From: JBBQVS01 sp963792705 | Lineage (GTDB): Bacteria > Chloroflexota > Ktedonobacteria > Ktedonobacterales > Ktedonobacteraceae | DNA length: 64,000 bases | Direction: 5' to 3' | Assembly: GCA_963792705.1 (NCBI GenBank) | Contig: CAWBXD010000001.1 | Span: forward strand, 62,001-126,000 | In this document: piece after piece, positions 42,463-51,155 of the stretch | How the letters are laid out: every line of letters starts with the position of its first letter | How positions within the stretch are numbered: position 1 is the first letter of the stretch | Position numbers and translations under genes: made by a program | Notes under the pieces: model-generated | What the model saw: only the letters and a program-made list of their open reading frames with translations | The model's database searches: none | What the model was told of the DNA's origin: nothing

Positions 42463-45225
42463 TTATTCTGTACGTAAAATATGCATCAGCGAGAGACGCT
42501 CAATGACGCGTAAGGCGGGCAGGATGCCAATCAGAACGCCGCTACTCATCAGCACCAAGACTGTCCCAATAACGCCTGCTACCGTGAGCGGTGGAAGGTA
42601 CTGCTTCTGGGCAAGTAAGACTCCCAATGCAATTCCGATGCCAGGAAGGATGCCCATGATTGCCAGCACATATCCCTCTTGCAAAAACATGTTGCGAATC
42701 ATCTGTGGTCGCCAACCAAGAGCCTGTAAGACGCCGATCTCTTGCTGACGTTCACGCACCTGCATGAGGAGCATATCTGCGAGGCTCAAGATGGCGAGGA
42801 GCATGGTAAACAAGACCCCACATACTTGGGGAACAGCCGTTTGCAGGAGCACAAAATCACCGAGTAAGGTTCCCTGAAGCGTCTGACGTAAGGTGAGAAT
42901 TCCGTGCAAGGTCAGTGTCAGGAGGCCGGAAGAGCAGCAGAGGCTCAGCAAGAGGATCATCGCTCGCCAGCGGGTGCGTGCGAGATTACGCACTGCCATG
43001 CTCAGAGTGGGAGGCAGGAGGATGCCCACGTACACGCTCATGGAGCGTGTACGTGGGCCATGTTCGCTGAGTACTTGAGAACCACTACGAAGCAACTCAA
43101 GAGGGTGGATATGCCAGAGTTGTACGAGGGGAAAAAGGACACTGACCAACGCGAGAGCGAGAATACCTGGAAGGGTCCAGAAGACTAGCACCCAGGGCAC
43201 AGCGGCCCCAATGAGGACCGCAATTCCTAGCGCGACCAGCAACCCAACGATACCACCACTCAGTGCGATCATGAGTACCTGCAAGAGGAACGCGAGCGGA
43301 GGATGCCAGGGACGCCATCCAACAGCACTTAGAATAGCGAACTGACGTCGCTGAGAGTTGACCAACGAGCTTAAGGTAACAATCAGGTAGCCCAAACAGA
43401 CCAGAAGCACCCCTCCTAGCAAGACATTCTGCGTTATGCCGAGCTGTTGTAGGTAGAGCAGACCGACCCCAAAGGAGATCCAGCGCTCCTGTACCCATCC
43501 AAGTGGCGCGACATTTTGCGTATATCCCAACTCGCCAGCCGAGACACCGGGAACATAGACCAGTGTGGGATGAGGTGAGGAGCCAAGCGTTACGAGTGCT
43601 TGTAGCCCAGTACGTTCATGGATTTGTTGTGCGACTCGTGCCACTTGCTTCCACCCATTCTCGTCGGGTGTTACATTGCCCGCGACGCGAATACGAATGA
43701 CATTGATGCTCGTATCGCCCAGTATCTGTCGGGCAGCGGCAAGCGTTGTCAGTGCGAGCGGGGATTGCAGGGTAAAACCTTGAGGATTCGTCGTGGGCTG
43801 TAGTTGTTCGGGAGCGATGACGTTTCCCTTTGCATCGTAACGCAGTTGCGTCTGACTAGGAGTATAGGTACTTTCAGGGAGCCAGTTCAAAGCATCAGTG
43901 AAGCCTGCAGAGAGCTTGCGTCCGTCAAAGAGGCCCACAGTCGTCACCCGGTATCCAGCATGATTGTAGACCGTGTATCCAGTTGTGGTATACCCCTCTC
44001 CATATTGAGCGCCAATGGTCATAGGAGATTGATACAGGTCCCCTGGAAGATCCTGGACGGAACGAAAGGCGGGACTCTTTCCCTGATATTCATCGCTCTG
44101 CTCAAGCTGGACTGGCTTCACCTGATAGGCGGTATTGCCATCAGGTCCCTTTCCAACGTGAAGTTGATATTGCACATTGGAAGGTCGTGAAACGAGGTTT
44201 AAACTAAACTGATTTTCTCCATAGTTGTTGACCTAAATCGTTGAACCTTGTTGCTCAAGGTCAGCCCCAGCGGAGAAGAGATGCACATCATTTTGTGGGA
44301 GAGGGACGGACCCCTCAAAAATAGTCTGCTGTTGAGAGATGTGTTGCAGTGGGTGAGCATCATTCTGCTTAGCGAGAACCTGGGGGTCAGTTGTTGCGGT
44401 TTGCATATGGGTAAACTGCGCCCGCATGGTAATGTGTCCAGGGAGATCCTGATTGACTAGGATCGGAAGCGTATAATTGGGATAGACATCGGCAATATTT
44501 TCACCTGTGACCGTAGGTATTTGGGGATCAACTTGCAAATCCTTCTGGACCGGAAGGCCATTTCCTTGAGTAATACTCTGATTGAGATGAACGAGTTGAT
44601 CTTCAGCCTGCGGATCGATGGCCGCGAGGAGAAAGGTTCCAGGATGAGGGACACCAGTAAAATATTTCCCTTGCTTCGTAAAGAAATAGGTATCGACACC
44701 AAGTGTTTGCAATGCTTGCTGAGTCTGGGGAGGAAGGGCGCAACAGGGAGCAGCGGATGCATAAATTGTGAGGTGTTGTTGATATTCTGTTTGCTCGCGA
44801 ACACCATCAAAGGCGTTGAGGGTCCAGGTCAGGGTATAGAAGCCAGGAGATAAGTGCTCAGTCCCTAGACGGATAAACGGGATGGGAAAGCGTGCATTGC
44901 CAATAAACGAGATGGGGGCCGCGACCGCGACGCCGGGAAGGTGTTTGATCTGCTGATATTGCTGAAAGCTAATACCAGTGTTCAGGTTTATGAGGTGATC
45001 GGGAGGCACTGTTTGTTGTGATGCGGACGAGGTACCAGACGGAAGCACCACTAGGTCATACGTTGAGCGCCAGTTGTGTCCAATAATGTTCTTGGCTTGA
45101 AAGACAAGCGTCTGTGTCGTCACATTCAGGAGCAGGAAGGCGCATGCCGCGATCAGAAATCCACCACTTGCAAAGAGGTGTTGTCTCCAATGGTGCCTTG
45201 AAGCATGAAATACATAATTCCACAT
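42463..45225 (-). pseudogene. ABC permease (FtsX/MacB type), interrupted by an in-frame TAG
   Basis: Read from ATG at 45225, the frame gives 330 residues: one membrane span near 20-40, then a large extracytoplasmic domain to EQQGSTI. It then meets TAG at 44233-44235. The same frame continues without a shift, VNNYGENQFSLNLVSRPSN, through further exported sequence and two groups of membrane spans to the stop at 42463. The whole would be about 919 residues with two FtsX domains (QRRQFAILSAVGWRPW and RERQQEIGVLQALGWRPQ), as in large MacB-like exporters. No other damage is seen, so inactivation looks recent, or it is a sequencing error. Confidence 0.8.
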
Positions 45226-45728
45226 GAGTATCTTCCTTTTTCACCTTTATCAAGAACAATTCATCAAGTAAAAGTATATTTTCCACTTCTAGCACCGCTT
45301 TCATAAAAGCAAATACTGTTTCATTTAAGGGGGTTGATAGCCATAGTACATAATAAATCTACAAAAGTAAAGAGTAACGCTCATTTTGTCTTTAACATAA
45401 CTCAAAGTGTTCTATAACATTTGCAATAAAGCTGTTGTCAAACTCATATTAAAATTGTTACTAGTATTTCTATGATGGACTCCATAATCCGGTTCATCCT
45501 CACTTTCAGTAATTCACAAGCGAGAAACAAGGTTGAGGAAACGAAGATATACAGTTTGAGCTAGTTCATGTAAGTCCACTTTAGTCACAAGCAATGCGAC
45601 ATATAACTGATGTATTCCTACTATTTTGTCAATATACATAACTTGTAGCAAAGACCCTTGTGGTCTCCCTATACCTTGCTATATGCTAATCACTGCTACA
45701 TTTAATTATTGCAGAAGAGAGGTAATTT
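45226..45728. other. AT-rich intergenic region
   Basis: About 500 bases, clearly richer in A and T than the surroundings, with no coding signal, hairpin or repeat that I can support. It separates the ABC cluster from a frameshifted HAD gene and could be a boundary of transferred DNA. Confidence 0.45.
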
Positions 45729-46509
45729 ATGCTTCATGGTGTGCTACTCGACATTGATGGCGTATTGCATGTGAGCATGCAGCCAATTCCTGGTGCGGCT
45801 GATACATTGCGTTGGCTCGACCAAAACGGTTATCAGACGTGCTTTGTGACCAACACAACAACGGTAGCTCGTGCTACACTCGCACAACGACTGCAACAGG
45901 TCGGTCTGCCCATCGCGGAGGAACGCCTTCTTACTGCACCCGTTGCCACCGCGAACTACATTCGCCAGCATCTTCCCAGGAAAACGCTGCTGGGTCCTCA
46001 CAAAAGGCGATACCGCTGCTGATTTCACTGGTATTGAACTGGTCGAGCTATCTACGGAGAATATCGGCGTCGTAGTGATCGGCGGTGCGGAAGAGTTGCT
46101 TACCTATGAAGCAATGAATACAGCTTTCCGCTTGATTATGGATGGTGCCGCACTACTAGCTATGCACACAAACATGTACTGGCGCACTGCTAGCGGTTTA
46201 CAACTGGATAGCGGTCCCTATGTACGAGCTTTAGAGCTTGCGACAGGCAAACAGGCAGTGGTACTAGGAAAACCCGACCGAGCCTTCTTTGAACAAGCAC
46301 TTTTGACAATAGATGTGCAGCCACAAGACGCAATCATGGTCGGCGACGATATCGAAAATGATGTAGCAGGAGCGCAACGTGCAGGTCTGCGCGGTATTCT
46401 TGTCTACACGGGCAAACACAAGGCCGATTCGCCTCTTCTACAAAGAATACACCCCGATGCTGCCCTATCCTCAATTGCTGATTTGCCAGCATATCTTAAC
46501 ACTCTGTAG
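45729..46509 (+). pseudogene. HAD-superfamily IIA phosphatase, frameshifted
   Basis: The first frame gives MLHGVLLDIDGVLH (nucleophile motif DxDG), CFVTNTTT and on to about IRQHLP. The continuation in the next frame is GKRCWVLTKGDTAADFTG, then IGGAEELLTYE, VVLGKPDRAFF with the motif-III Lys and MVGDDIENDVAGAQRAG with motif IV. Removing one C from the run CCC at 45975-45977 restores QHLPGKRCWVLTKGD in one frame of about 260 residues. So one base was inserted in a homopolymer, by mutation or sequencing error. The final stop, TAG at 46507-46509, is supplied by the palindromic element that begins at 46506. Confidence 0.82.
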
Positions 46510-46585
46510 GGACCGATTATTGCATCGCGTCCTTCGTGGGCGCAATTGATTCGCCCACCGAGGACGCGATGAAGCTGGTCCCTAC
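46506..46585. repeat. Palindromic element that provides the HAD stop codon
   Basis: It begins GTAGGGACCGATTATTGCAT and ends ATGAAGCTGGTCCCTAC. Inner stems CGCGTCC/GGACGCG and CGTGGGCG/CGCCCACC surround CAATTGATT. The second to fourth bases are read as TAG in the frame of the HAD gene. Confidence 0.85.
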
Positions 46586-46647
46586 GCCTATCCGTCCTAG
46601 GATCATGTGGTTCCGACAACACCTTTAATCAAAAATCTAGACCGCCT

Positions 46648-47592
46648 TTATCCAAACATCTCACTGATGCTTTCGCGGTTGTGGATGCGCCGAATGGCCT
46701 CACCGAACAGCGAAGCAACCGACACCACCTCAATCTTTTTAGAAAACTCCACAGGCTGGTTTTCAACGGTATCGGTCATAATCAGACTTTTGAGTGGACT
46801 TTTGTCGATACGCTCAATCGACCCCTTTGCTAGCACACCATGTGTCACAACCGCATGTACGTCTCGTGCGCCGCGTTCCAGTAATTTGATTGATGCCTCA
46901 ACTAGCGTTCCACCGGAAATAGTGAAATCATCGACAATCACGACGTTTTTGTCCTTGACCTCACCGATGATATGTAGAACTGATGCTTTTTCATCGTGAG
47001 CCAAGCGCTCTTTGTCGGCGATTGCAATGGAGACGCCGAGACTAGAGGCGAAGCGACGGGCTTGTTTGGCGAAACCGACATCTGGTGAGACAATCACGAG
47101 ATCATCAAGGTTCAATGCTTTGATGCGCTCACATAGGAGTGGGAGAGCGTACAAGTTATCAACGGGTTTATGAAAGAAGCCTTGAATTTGTGGTGCATGC
47201 AAGTCCATTGTTACCACGCGGTCTGCTCCCGCAACCTCAATGGCGTCGGCACACACACGAGCGCGAATAGAGACGCGTGGCTCGTCTTTCTTATCACCCT
47301 TCGCGTAGCTAAAATAGGGGATAAGTACCGTTACTTCGGCGGCACCGGCACGCTTAAAGGCGTCAATCCAAAAGAGTAACTCCATAAAATTATCATTTGC
47401 AGGAAACACCGTTGCCTGCACAATATAGACGCGTCGTCCGCGCACATTATCCTCAATACGTACAAAGATGTTGCCATCGGAGAAGCGGAGTGTTTCGTTG
47501 AGTCCTTGAGGGAGATTTAAGTATTCACAAATACGAGCAGTAAGCCTTCGGCTGCCACTACCCGAAAAAATTGCCATGCCATCGGGTTCCAT
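46648..47592 (-). CDS. prs: Ribose-phosphate pyrophosphokinase
   Basis: Transfers pyrophosphate from ATP to ribose-5-phosphate to make PRPP for nucleotides, histidine and tryptophan. The 314-residue length is typical. IPYFSYAKGDKKDEPRVSI corresponds to the catalytic flexible loop, which in most enzymes has YARQDRK. MDLHAPQIQGFF and the PRPP loop VVIVDDFTISGGTLVEA are intact. ATG at 47592 follows AAAGAGGATTT. The altered flexible loop suggests a divergent class-I-like enzyme but does not remove key residues. Monocistronic, with a hairpin in the leader at 47622. Confidence 0.93.
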   Translation of the reverse strand: MEPDGMAIFSGSGSRRLTARICEYLNLPQGLNETLRFSDGNIFVRIEDNVRGRRVYIVQATVFPANDNFMELLFWIDAFKRAGAAEVTVLIPYFSYAKGDKKDEPRVSIRARVCADAIEVAGADRVVTMDLHAPQIQGFFHKPVDNLYALPLLCERIKALNLDDLVIVSPDVGFAKQARRFASSLGVSIAIADKERLAHDEKASVLHIIGEVKDKNVVIVDDFTISGGTLVEASIKLLERGARDVHAVVTHGVLAKGSIERIDKSPLKSLIMTDTVENQPVEFSKKIEVVSVASLFGEAIRRIHNRESISEMFG

Positions 47593-47621
47593 GATAAAAT
47601 CCTCTTTTTAAGCCATAAAGA

Positions 47622-47674
47622 GTATGATAACAGGACCGAGGGATAGAATAGTACCCTCGGTCTCCTGTATCATA
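47622..47674. repeat. Near-perfect hairpin upstream of prs
   Basis: GTATGATAACAGGACCGAGG (from 47622) pairs with CCCTCGGTCTCCTGTATCATAC (47653-47674) apart from single-base bulges. It lies 30 bases upstream of the prs start on the minus strand, so it would be in the leader RNA or part of its promoter region. It may be a decayed repeat or an attenuator. Confidence 0.55.
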
Positions 47675-47811
47675 CCATCTTTTCTTTATCTAGTGGTGCC
47701 ATAAAACCACTAATTTCTAGTTGTAGATATAGAAGACACGTTCCTTTCGGGCCGTGATGGGTGAGGGAATACCCTCTTGCTATATTTGTATGCATATGGT
47801 ACTATGTATGC

Positions 47812-47961
47812 ATGAAAGCAAAAGAGAAACCGACGTTACGGGCGTCGCAAGAAACACGCCAACAGTTAAAGGTCATCGCCGCTTTGACAGGTGAAACGAT
47901 GCAATTTGTTCTCGCTCGTCTCATCAAAGCAGAGTTTGACCGTGTAAAGGAAGGGAAGTAA
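47812..47961 (+). CDS. Small basic ORF upstream of tnpB (possible ribbon-helix-helix)
   Basis: A 49-residue product, MKAKEKPTLRASQETRQQLK and then VIAALTGETMQFVLARLIKAEF. The strand-helix-helix pattern and basic N-terminus resemble CopG/Arc-type ribbon-helix-helix DNA-binding proteins. Its stop is three bases before the tnpB start, so the two are probably co-transcribed and coupled. The start is ATG at 47812; a GTG at 47761 would add hydrophobic residues not expected here. It may repress tnpB or bind the element ends. Family assignment is from pattern only. Confidence 0.6.
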   Translation: MKAKEKPTLRASQETRQQLKVIAALTGETMQFVLARLIKAEFDRVKEGK

Positions 47962-47964
47962 TAG

Positions 47965-49140
47965 ATGTCGCAACGCTCCTATAAGTACCGTTTCATACCA
48001 ACGCCTGAACAAGCGCATAACCTTGCGTGTACGTTTGGATGTTGCAGATTTGTGTACAATTGGGCATTGCATCTGCGTACTACTGCATATTTTGGGCATG
48101 GTAAACGCCTGTACTACAATGACCTCTCGCGCGCATTAACCGCCCTCAAAAAGGAAGAGGAAACTGCGTGGTTAGTACAAGTCTCAAGTGTTCCCTTACA
48201 ACAATCCTTGCGGCATCTCGATACAGCACTGGTCAACTTTTTTGAGGGACGTGCCAAGTATCCCAAGTATCACAAGAAGTCTCAGAAACAGAGTGCTACT
48301 TATGTCGCTACTGGATTCGTGTGGAACGGCTCTGCTCTGACACTCGCCAAGCATAAAGAACCCTTAGATATCATCTGGTCACGCTCCTTGCCTGATGGAG
48401 CTAAGCCGAGTAGTGTGACTGTTACGAAAGACAAAGCAGGTCGGTACTTCGTCAGCATTTTAGTGGAAGAGAACATTGCAACCCTCCCTATGACTGACAA
48501 GAGCGTTGGTATAGACTTAGGCTTAAAGTCGTTTCTCATCACAAGTGATGGTGAAGTAATTGACAACCCGAAATACTATGTTCGCTCTGAAAAGAAATTA
48601 GCCAAGCTTGAGCGTAAGAAAGCCAAGAAGAAGAAGGGAAGCAAGAACCGTGACAAGGCACGCAAGAAGGTTGCACGACTCCATGCTAAGATAGTTGATA
48701 TGCGCCGTGATTTTCAGCACCAGCTTTCGACCAAGCTTATTTGTGAGAACCAAACGATTTGTGTTGAGACGTTAGCGGTGAAAAATATGCTGAAAAATCA
48801 CAGTGTAGCCAAGGCTATACAAGACGTGGGCTGGTCTGAGTTTGCACGTCAGTTGGAGTACAAAGCAGCGTGGTATGGGCGGACCATCATCAAAATTGAC
48901 CGATGGTCTCCCTCAAGCAAGACCTGTCATTGTTGTGGCTGGATCAAAGAGGATTTGACCTTAGAAGACCGCGTGTTTGTTTGCGAGGACTGTGGCAATG
49001 TCACAGATCGGGACTATAACGCGGCCTGTAATATCGTGTCTGTGGGACTCACAGCCGTAAATGCCTGTGGAGGTATCATAAGACGTGGCAGACGAAAGTC
49101 TGGATATGCAGATGCCGTTGAAACAGGAAGCCTCTCTTAG
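47965..49140 (+). CDS. tnpB: RNA-guided endonuclease TnpB
   Basis: A 391-residue protein. TnpB uses a right-end RNA to cut DNA next to a target-adjacent motif and maintains its element. The N-terminal wedge/REC region includes KYRFIPTPEQ and FGCCRFVYNWAL. The RuvC residues are complete: Asp184 in VGIDLGLKSF, Glu268 in CVETLAVKNM and Asp350 in TDRDYNAACN. The zinc finger Cys321, Cys324, Cys340 and Cys343 (KTCHCCGW, VFVCEDCGN) is intact. The length is at the shorter side of typical TnpB. No TnpA is present, so it resembles IS1341-type units. No frameshift or truncation, so it is likely active. Confidence 0.95.
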   Translation: MSQRSYKYRFIPTPEQAHNLACTFGCCRFVYNWALHLRTTAYFGHGKRLYYNDLSRALTALKKEEETAWLVQVSSVPLQQSLRHLDTALVNFFEGRAKYPKYHKKSQKQSATYVATGFVWNGSALTLAKHKEPLDIIWSRSLPDGAKPSSVTVTKDKAGRYFVSILVEENIATLPMTDKSVGIDLGLKSFLITSDGEVIDNPKYYVRSEKKLAKLERKKAKKKKGSKNRDKARKKVARLHAKIVDMRRDFQHQLSTKLICENQTICVETLAVKNMLKNHSVAKAIQDVGWSEFARQLEYKAAWYGRTIIKIDRWSPSSKTCHCCGWIKEDLTLEDRVFVCEDCGNVTDRDYNAACNIVSVGLTAVNACGGIIRRGRRKSGYADAVETGSLS

Positions 49141-49187
49141 CGATGAGAGGGAATCCTCACGCATTCTATGCGTGAGGAGGATGTCAA
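49040..49187 (+). ncRNA. Predicted right-end guide RNA (reRNA/omega-RNA)
   Basis: By analogy with characterised TnpB elements, the guide scaffold overlaps the tnpB 3' end and runs to the right end of the element, with the guide in the flanking DNA. The region after the stop folds into CCTCTCTTAGCGATGAGAGG-like and CCTCACGCATTCTATGCGTG stems. If the right end is TCAA at 49184-49187, the guide would start GCTTCGTAGCGACCACCGAG at 49188, within the antisense strand of the peptidase gene. The 5' boundary is a guess. Confidence 0.55.
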
Positions 49188-51028
49188 GCTTCGTAGCGAC
49201 CACCGAGGTATGTGGCGAGAAATTTCTCGGCTGCTGCATAAAACTTGATGCGGTTCTCAGGCTTGGCGAAGCCGTGTCCCTCATCTGGGAAGAGCAGGTA
49301 TTCGTAGTTAATACCCTTGCTTTTCATTGCCTCGACAATCTGTTCCGACTCCGCTTGCTTGACACGTGGGTCGTTGGCTCCCTGCGCGATGAGCATCGGG
49401 ATTTTGATCTGGTCAACCTTGAACAGAGGTGAGCGCGACTTCAAGAAATCCTCTTCGGTCTCAGGATTGCCTACTTGATTGTAAAATTGTGCAAGAAACG
49501 ATGACCAATAGGGTGGAATACTTTTGATAAGCGTGAGCAGGTTGCTCGGTCCGACGATATCAACGGCACAGCAGAAGAGGTCGGGTGTAAATGTTGCTCC
49601 CACTAACGCTGCATAGCCACCATACGAACCGCCGTAGATTGCCACTTTTTTCGCATCGGCTATGCCTTGCTGAACCGCCCATTGCACGGCATCAACAAGA
49701 TCATCATGCATCTTGCCGCCCCACTCCTTGTTGCCTGCGTTCAAAAATTCTTTCCCATAGCCCGTCGAGCCACGATAATTCACCTGCAAACAGGCATAGC
49801 CACGATTAGCAAACCATTGCGCCTCTGGATTATAGCCCCAAGTGTCACGCACCCATGGCCCTCCATGTACGTTTAGAACCATTGGCAAATTCTTTGGCTC
49901 AATTCCTTCGGGTAATGTTAGATAGCCATGAACAGTAAGGCCATCGCGTGAGGTGAAGGTGATTGGTTGAATATGAGCGAGCGTGTACTTGCTTAACTCA
50001 GGCTGATTGTCGAAAAGAAATGTAGCACTTTGCTCTTTACGGCTGTATGAGTAATAGGGAACGGGACCGTTGTCAACGGTAAAGGCCACAATCCATGTAT
50101 CATCGGCATCGTTACGACTGGTAATAAGCAGGTCGCCCTGATGAATTTCGCGGATACGATCAAAATCTAGCCGAATCAAATCATCCAGAATTGTCCATTC
50201 AACGCGATCTTTATTGAAGGCGACCGCTTGTACTTCATATGTGTCCGGGTTTATCAGCACATTGCCCACGTCATATTGTGCGTCCTCCGCCAGGACTTGT
50301 ATCTCTTGTGTCGCAATATTGAGTGTCACAAGACGGCCTGTATTACCATTGCGCGAATCAATCAGGTAGAGCGATTGTCCATCGTGTGTGAAGCCAAGTG
50401 GACTACTCGTAAGTAGGTCGTTGGGACTCCATACAAGCAACTTACGCCACTCGCTCTGCTCGTTGTCTCGCACGAGTAGTTCGCTGCCCCCATCAGGTGT
50501 TGTTGCAAGTGCGGCACGTACCACGAATTGTGCATCGACAACCCAACCAGCAATATTGCCTGGATTCTTTGCCACCTGTGTCAACTCTCCTGTCGTCAGG
50601 TTGAGACGGTAGGCGTCGTGAATTTGTGGATTATCTTTGTTCAGACCAATAATAAGCTCATTAGGAAAGTGCTTATCACGCTCGATAACTTCCACCAGCA
50701 CGTCTTCAAACGGCGTCAGGTCGCGTGTCTCTTGTGTATCCAGGTTGGTCGCATATAAACGAAAATTTTCGTTTCCACCAAAGTCCTGCACATACAAAAT
50801 GTGCTTGTTATCCGCCGCCCAGAAATAGGAACGTATACCGCGCTCCGTATCCTTTGTCACAGGCTGAGCATCATTAGCTCCAACAGTGCCAACCCAAACA
50901 TTCAGCACATCATTTACTGGCGCAATATACGCCATACGCTTACCATCCGGCGAAATTCTTGGGCTTGTATTAACAGGATTCCCGAAAAGCACTTTTCTTG
51001 GGATAAGTTCAACCGTTGGTGTGGTCAT
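49184..51028 (-). CDS. S9-family (prolyl oligopeptidase-like) serine peptidase
   Basis: A 614-residue two-domain peptidase. The N-terminal beta-propeller (about 15-345) is of the acylaminoacyl-peptidase/DPP type (RISPDGKRMAYIAP). The alpha/beta-hydrolase domain has VLNVHGGPWVRD, the nucleophile in YGGSYGGYAAL, Asp in QGANDPRV and His in PDEGHGF. It is cytoplasmic, with no signal peptide. ATG at 51028 follows AAGGAGTTAC. The protein ends ...GGRYEA and its TGA stop (49186-49184) lies in the TCAA end of the TnpB element, so the element inserted just at the gene's 3' end and may have replaced the original C-terminus. Confidence 0.93.
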   Translation of the reverse strand: MTTPTVELIPRKVLFGNPVNTSPRISPDGKRMAYIAPVNDVLNVWVGTVGANDAQPVTKDTERGIRSYFWAADNKHILYVQDFGGNENFRLYATNLDTQETRDLTPFEDVLVEVIERDKHFPNELIIGLNKDNPQIHDAYRLNLTTGELTQVAKNPGNIAGWVVDAQFVVRAALATTPDGGSELLVRDNEQSEWRKLLVWSPNDLLTSSPLGFTHDGQSLYLIDSRNGNTGRLVTLNIATQEIQVLAEDAQYDVGNVLINPDTYEVQAVAFNKDRVEWTILDDLIRLDFDRIREIHQGDLLITSRNDADDTWIVAFTVDNGPVPYYSYSRKEQSATFLFDNQPELSKYTLAHIQPITFTSRDGLTVHGYLTLPEGIEPKNLPMVLNVHGGPWVRDTWGYNPEAQWFANRGYACLQVNYRGSTGYGKEFLNAGNKEWGGKMHDDLVDAVQWAVQQGIADAKKVAIYGGSYGGYAALVGATFTPDLFCCAVDIVGPSNLLTLIKSIPPYWSSFLAQFYNQVGNPETEEDFLKSRSPLFKVDQIKIPMLIAQGANDPRVKQAESEQIVEAMKSKGINYEYLLFPDEGHGFAKPENRIKFYAAAEKFLATYLGGRYEA

Positions 51029-51056
51029 TGTAACTCCTTGTAAATTACGATGTCAT

Positions 51057-51155
51057 GTAGGGACCGATTTATCACGTCTTGGGGAAGGTGGGGGAACACG
51101 TCGGTAACGACTCATTTCCCCCACCTTCCCCAAGACGTGATAAATCGGTCCCTAC
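51057..51155. repeat. Palindromic element with 40-bp perfect arms
   Basis: 51057-51096 is the exact complement of 51116-51155. Each arm begins with GTAGGGACCGATTTATCACG and continues TCTTGGGGAAGGTGGGGG. The loop has 19 bases. Read on the minus strand, its end gives the TAG stop (51154-51152) of the glycosyltransferase gene. On the other side it is 28 bases from the peptidase start. Confidence 0.88.

Larger units (their letters stand above)
47700..49187 (+). mobile_element. TnpB-only IS605-family element
   Basis: Contains a 49-residue ORF and tnpB but no TnpA transposase. The right end is GAATCCTCACGCATTC, a hairpin (CCTCACGCATTCTATGCGTGAGG), then GGATGTCAA, with TCAA (49184-49187) like the right cleavage sites of this family. 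The left end is not fixed; it lies between about 47675 and 47790, where GTGAGGGAATACCCTC forms a small stem. Without TnpA it would move only if a helper is present elsewhere. Its right end supplies the stop of the S9 peptidase gene. Confidence 0.7.

Noticed and set aside
42463..45225. Amber recoding (TAG read as an amino acid) to explain the split permease and HicB gene
   Set aside because: TAG is used as a normal stop by several genes here (apt, the 60-residue protein, the hydrolase at 15244, the DUF6062-like gene, the helicase). No suppressor tRNA is in the window. Point mutations are simpler.
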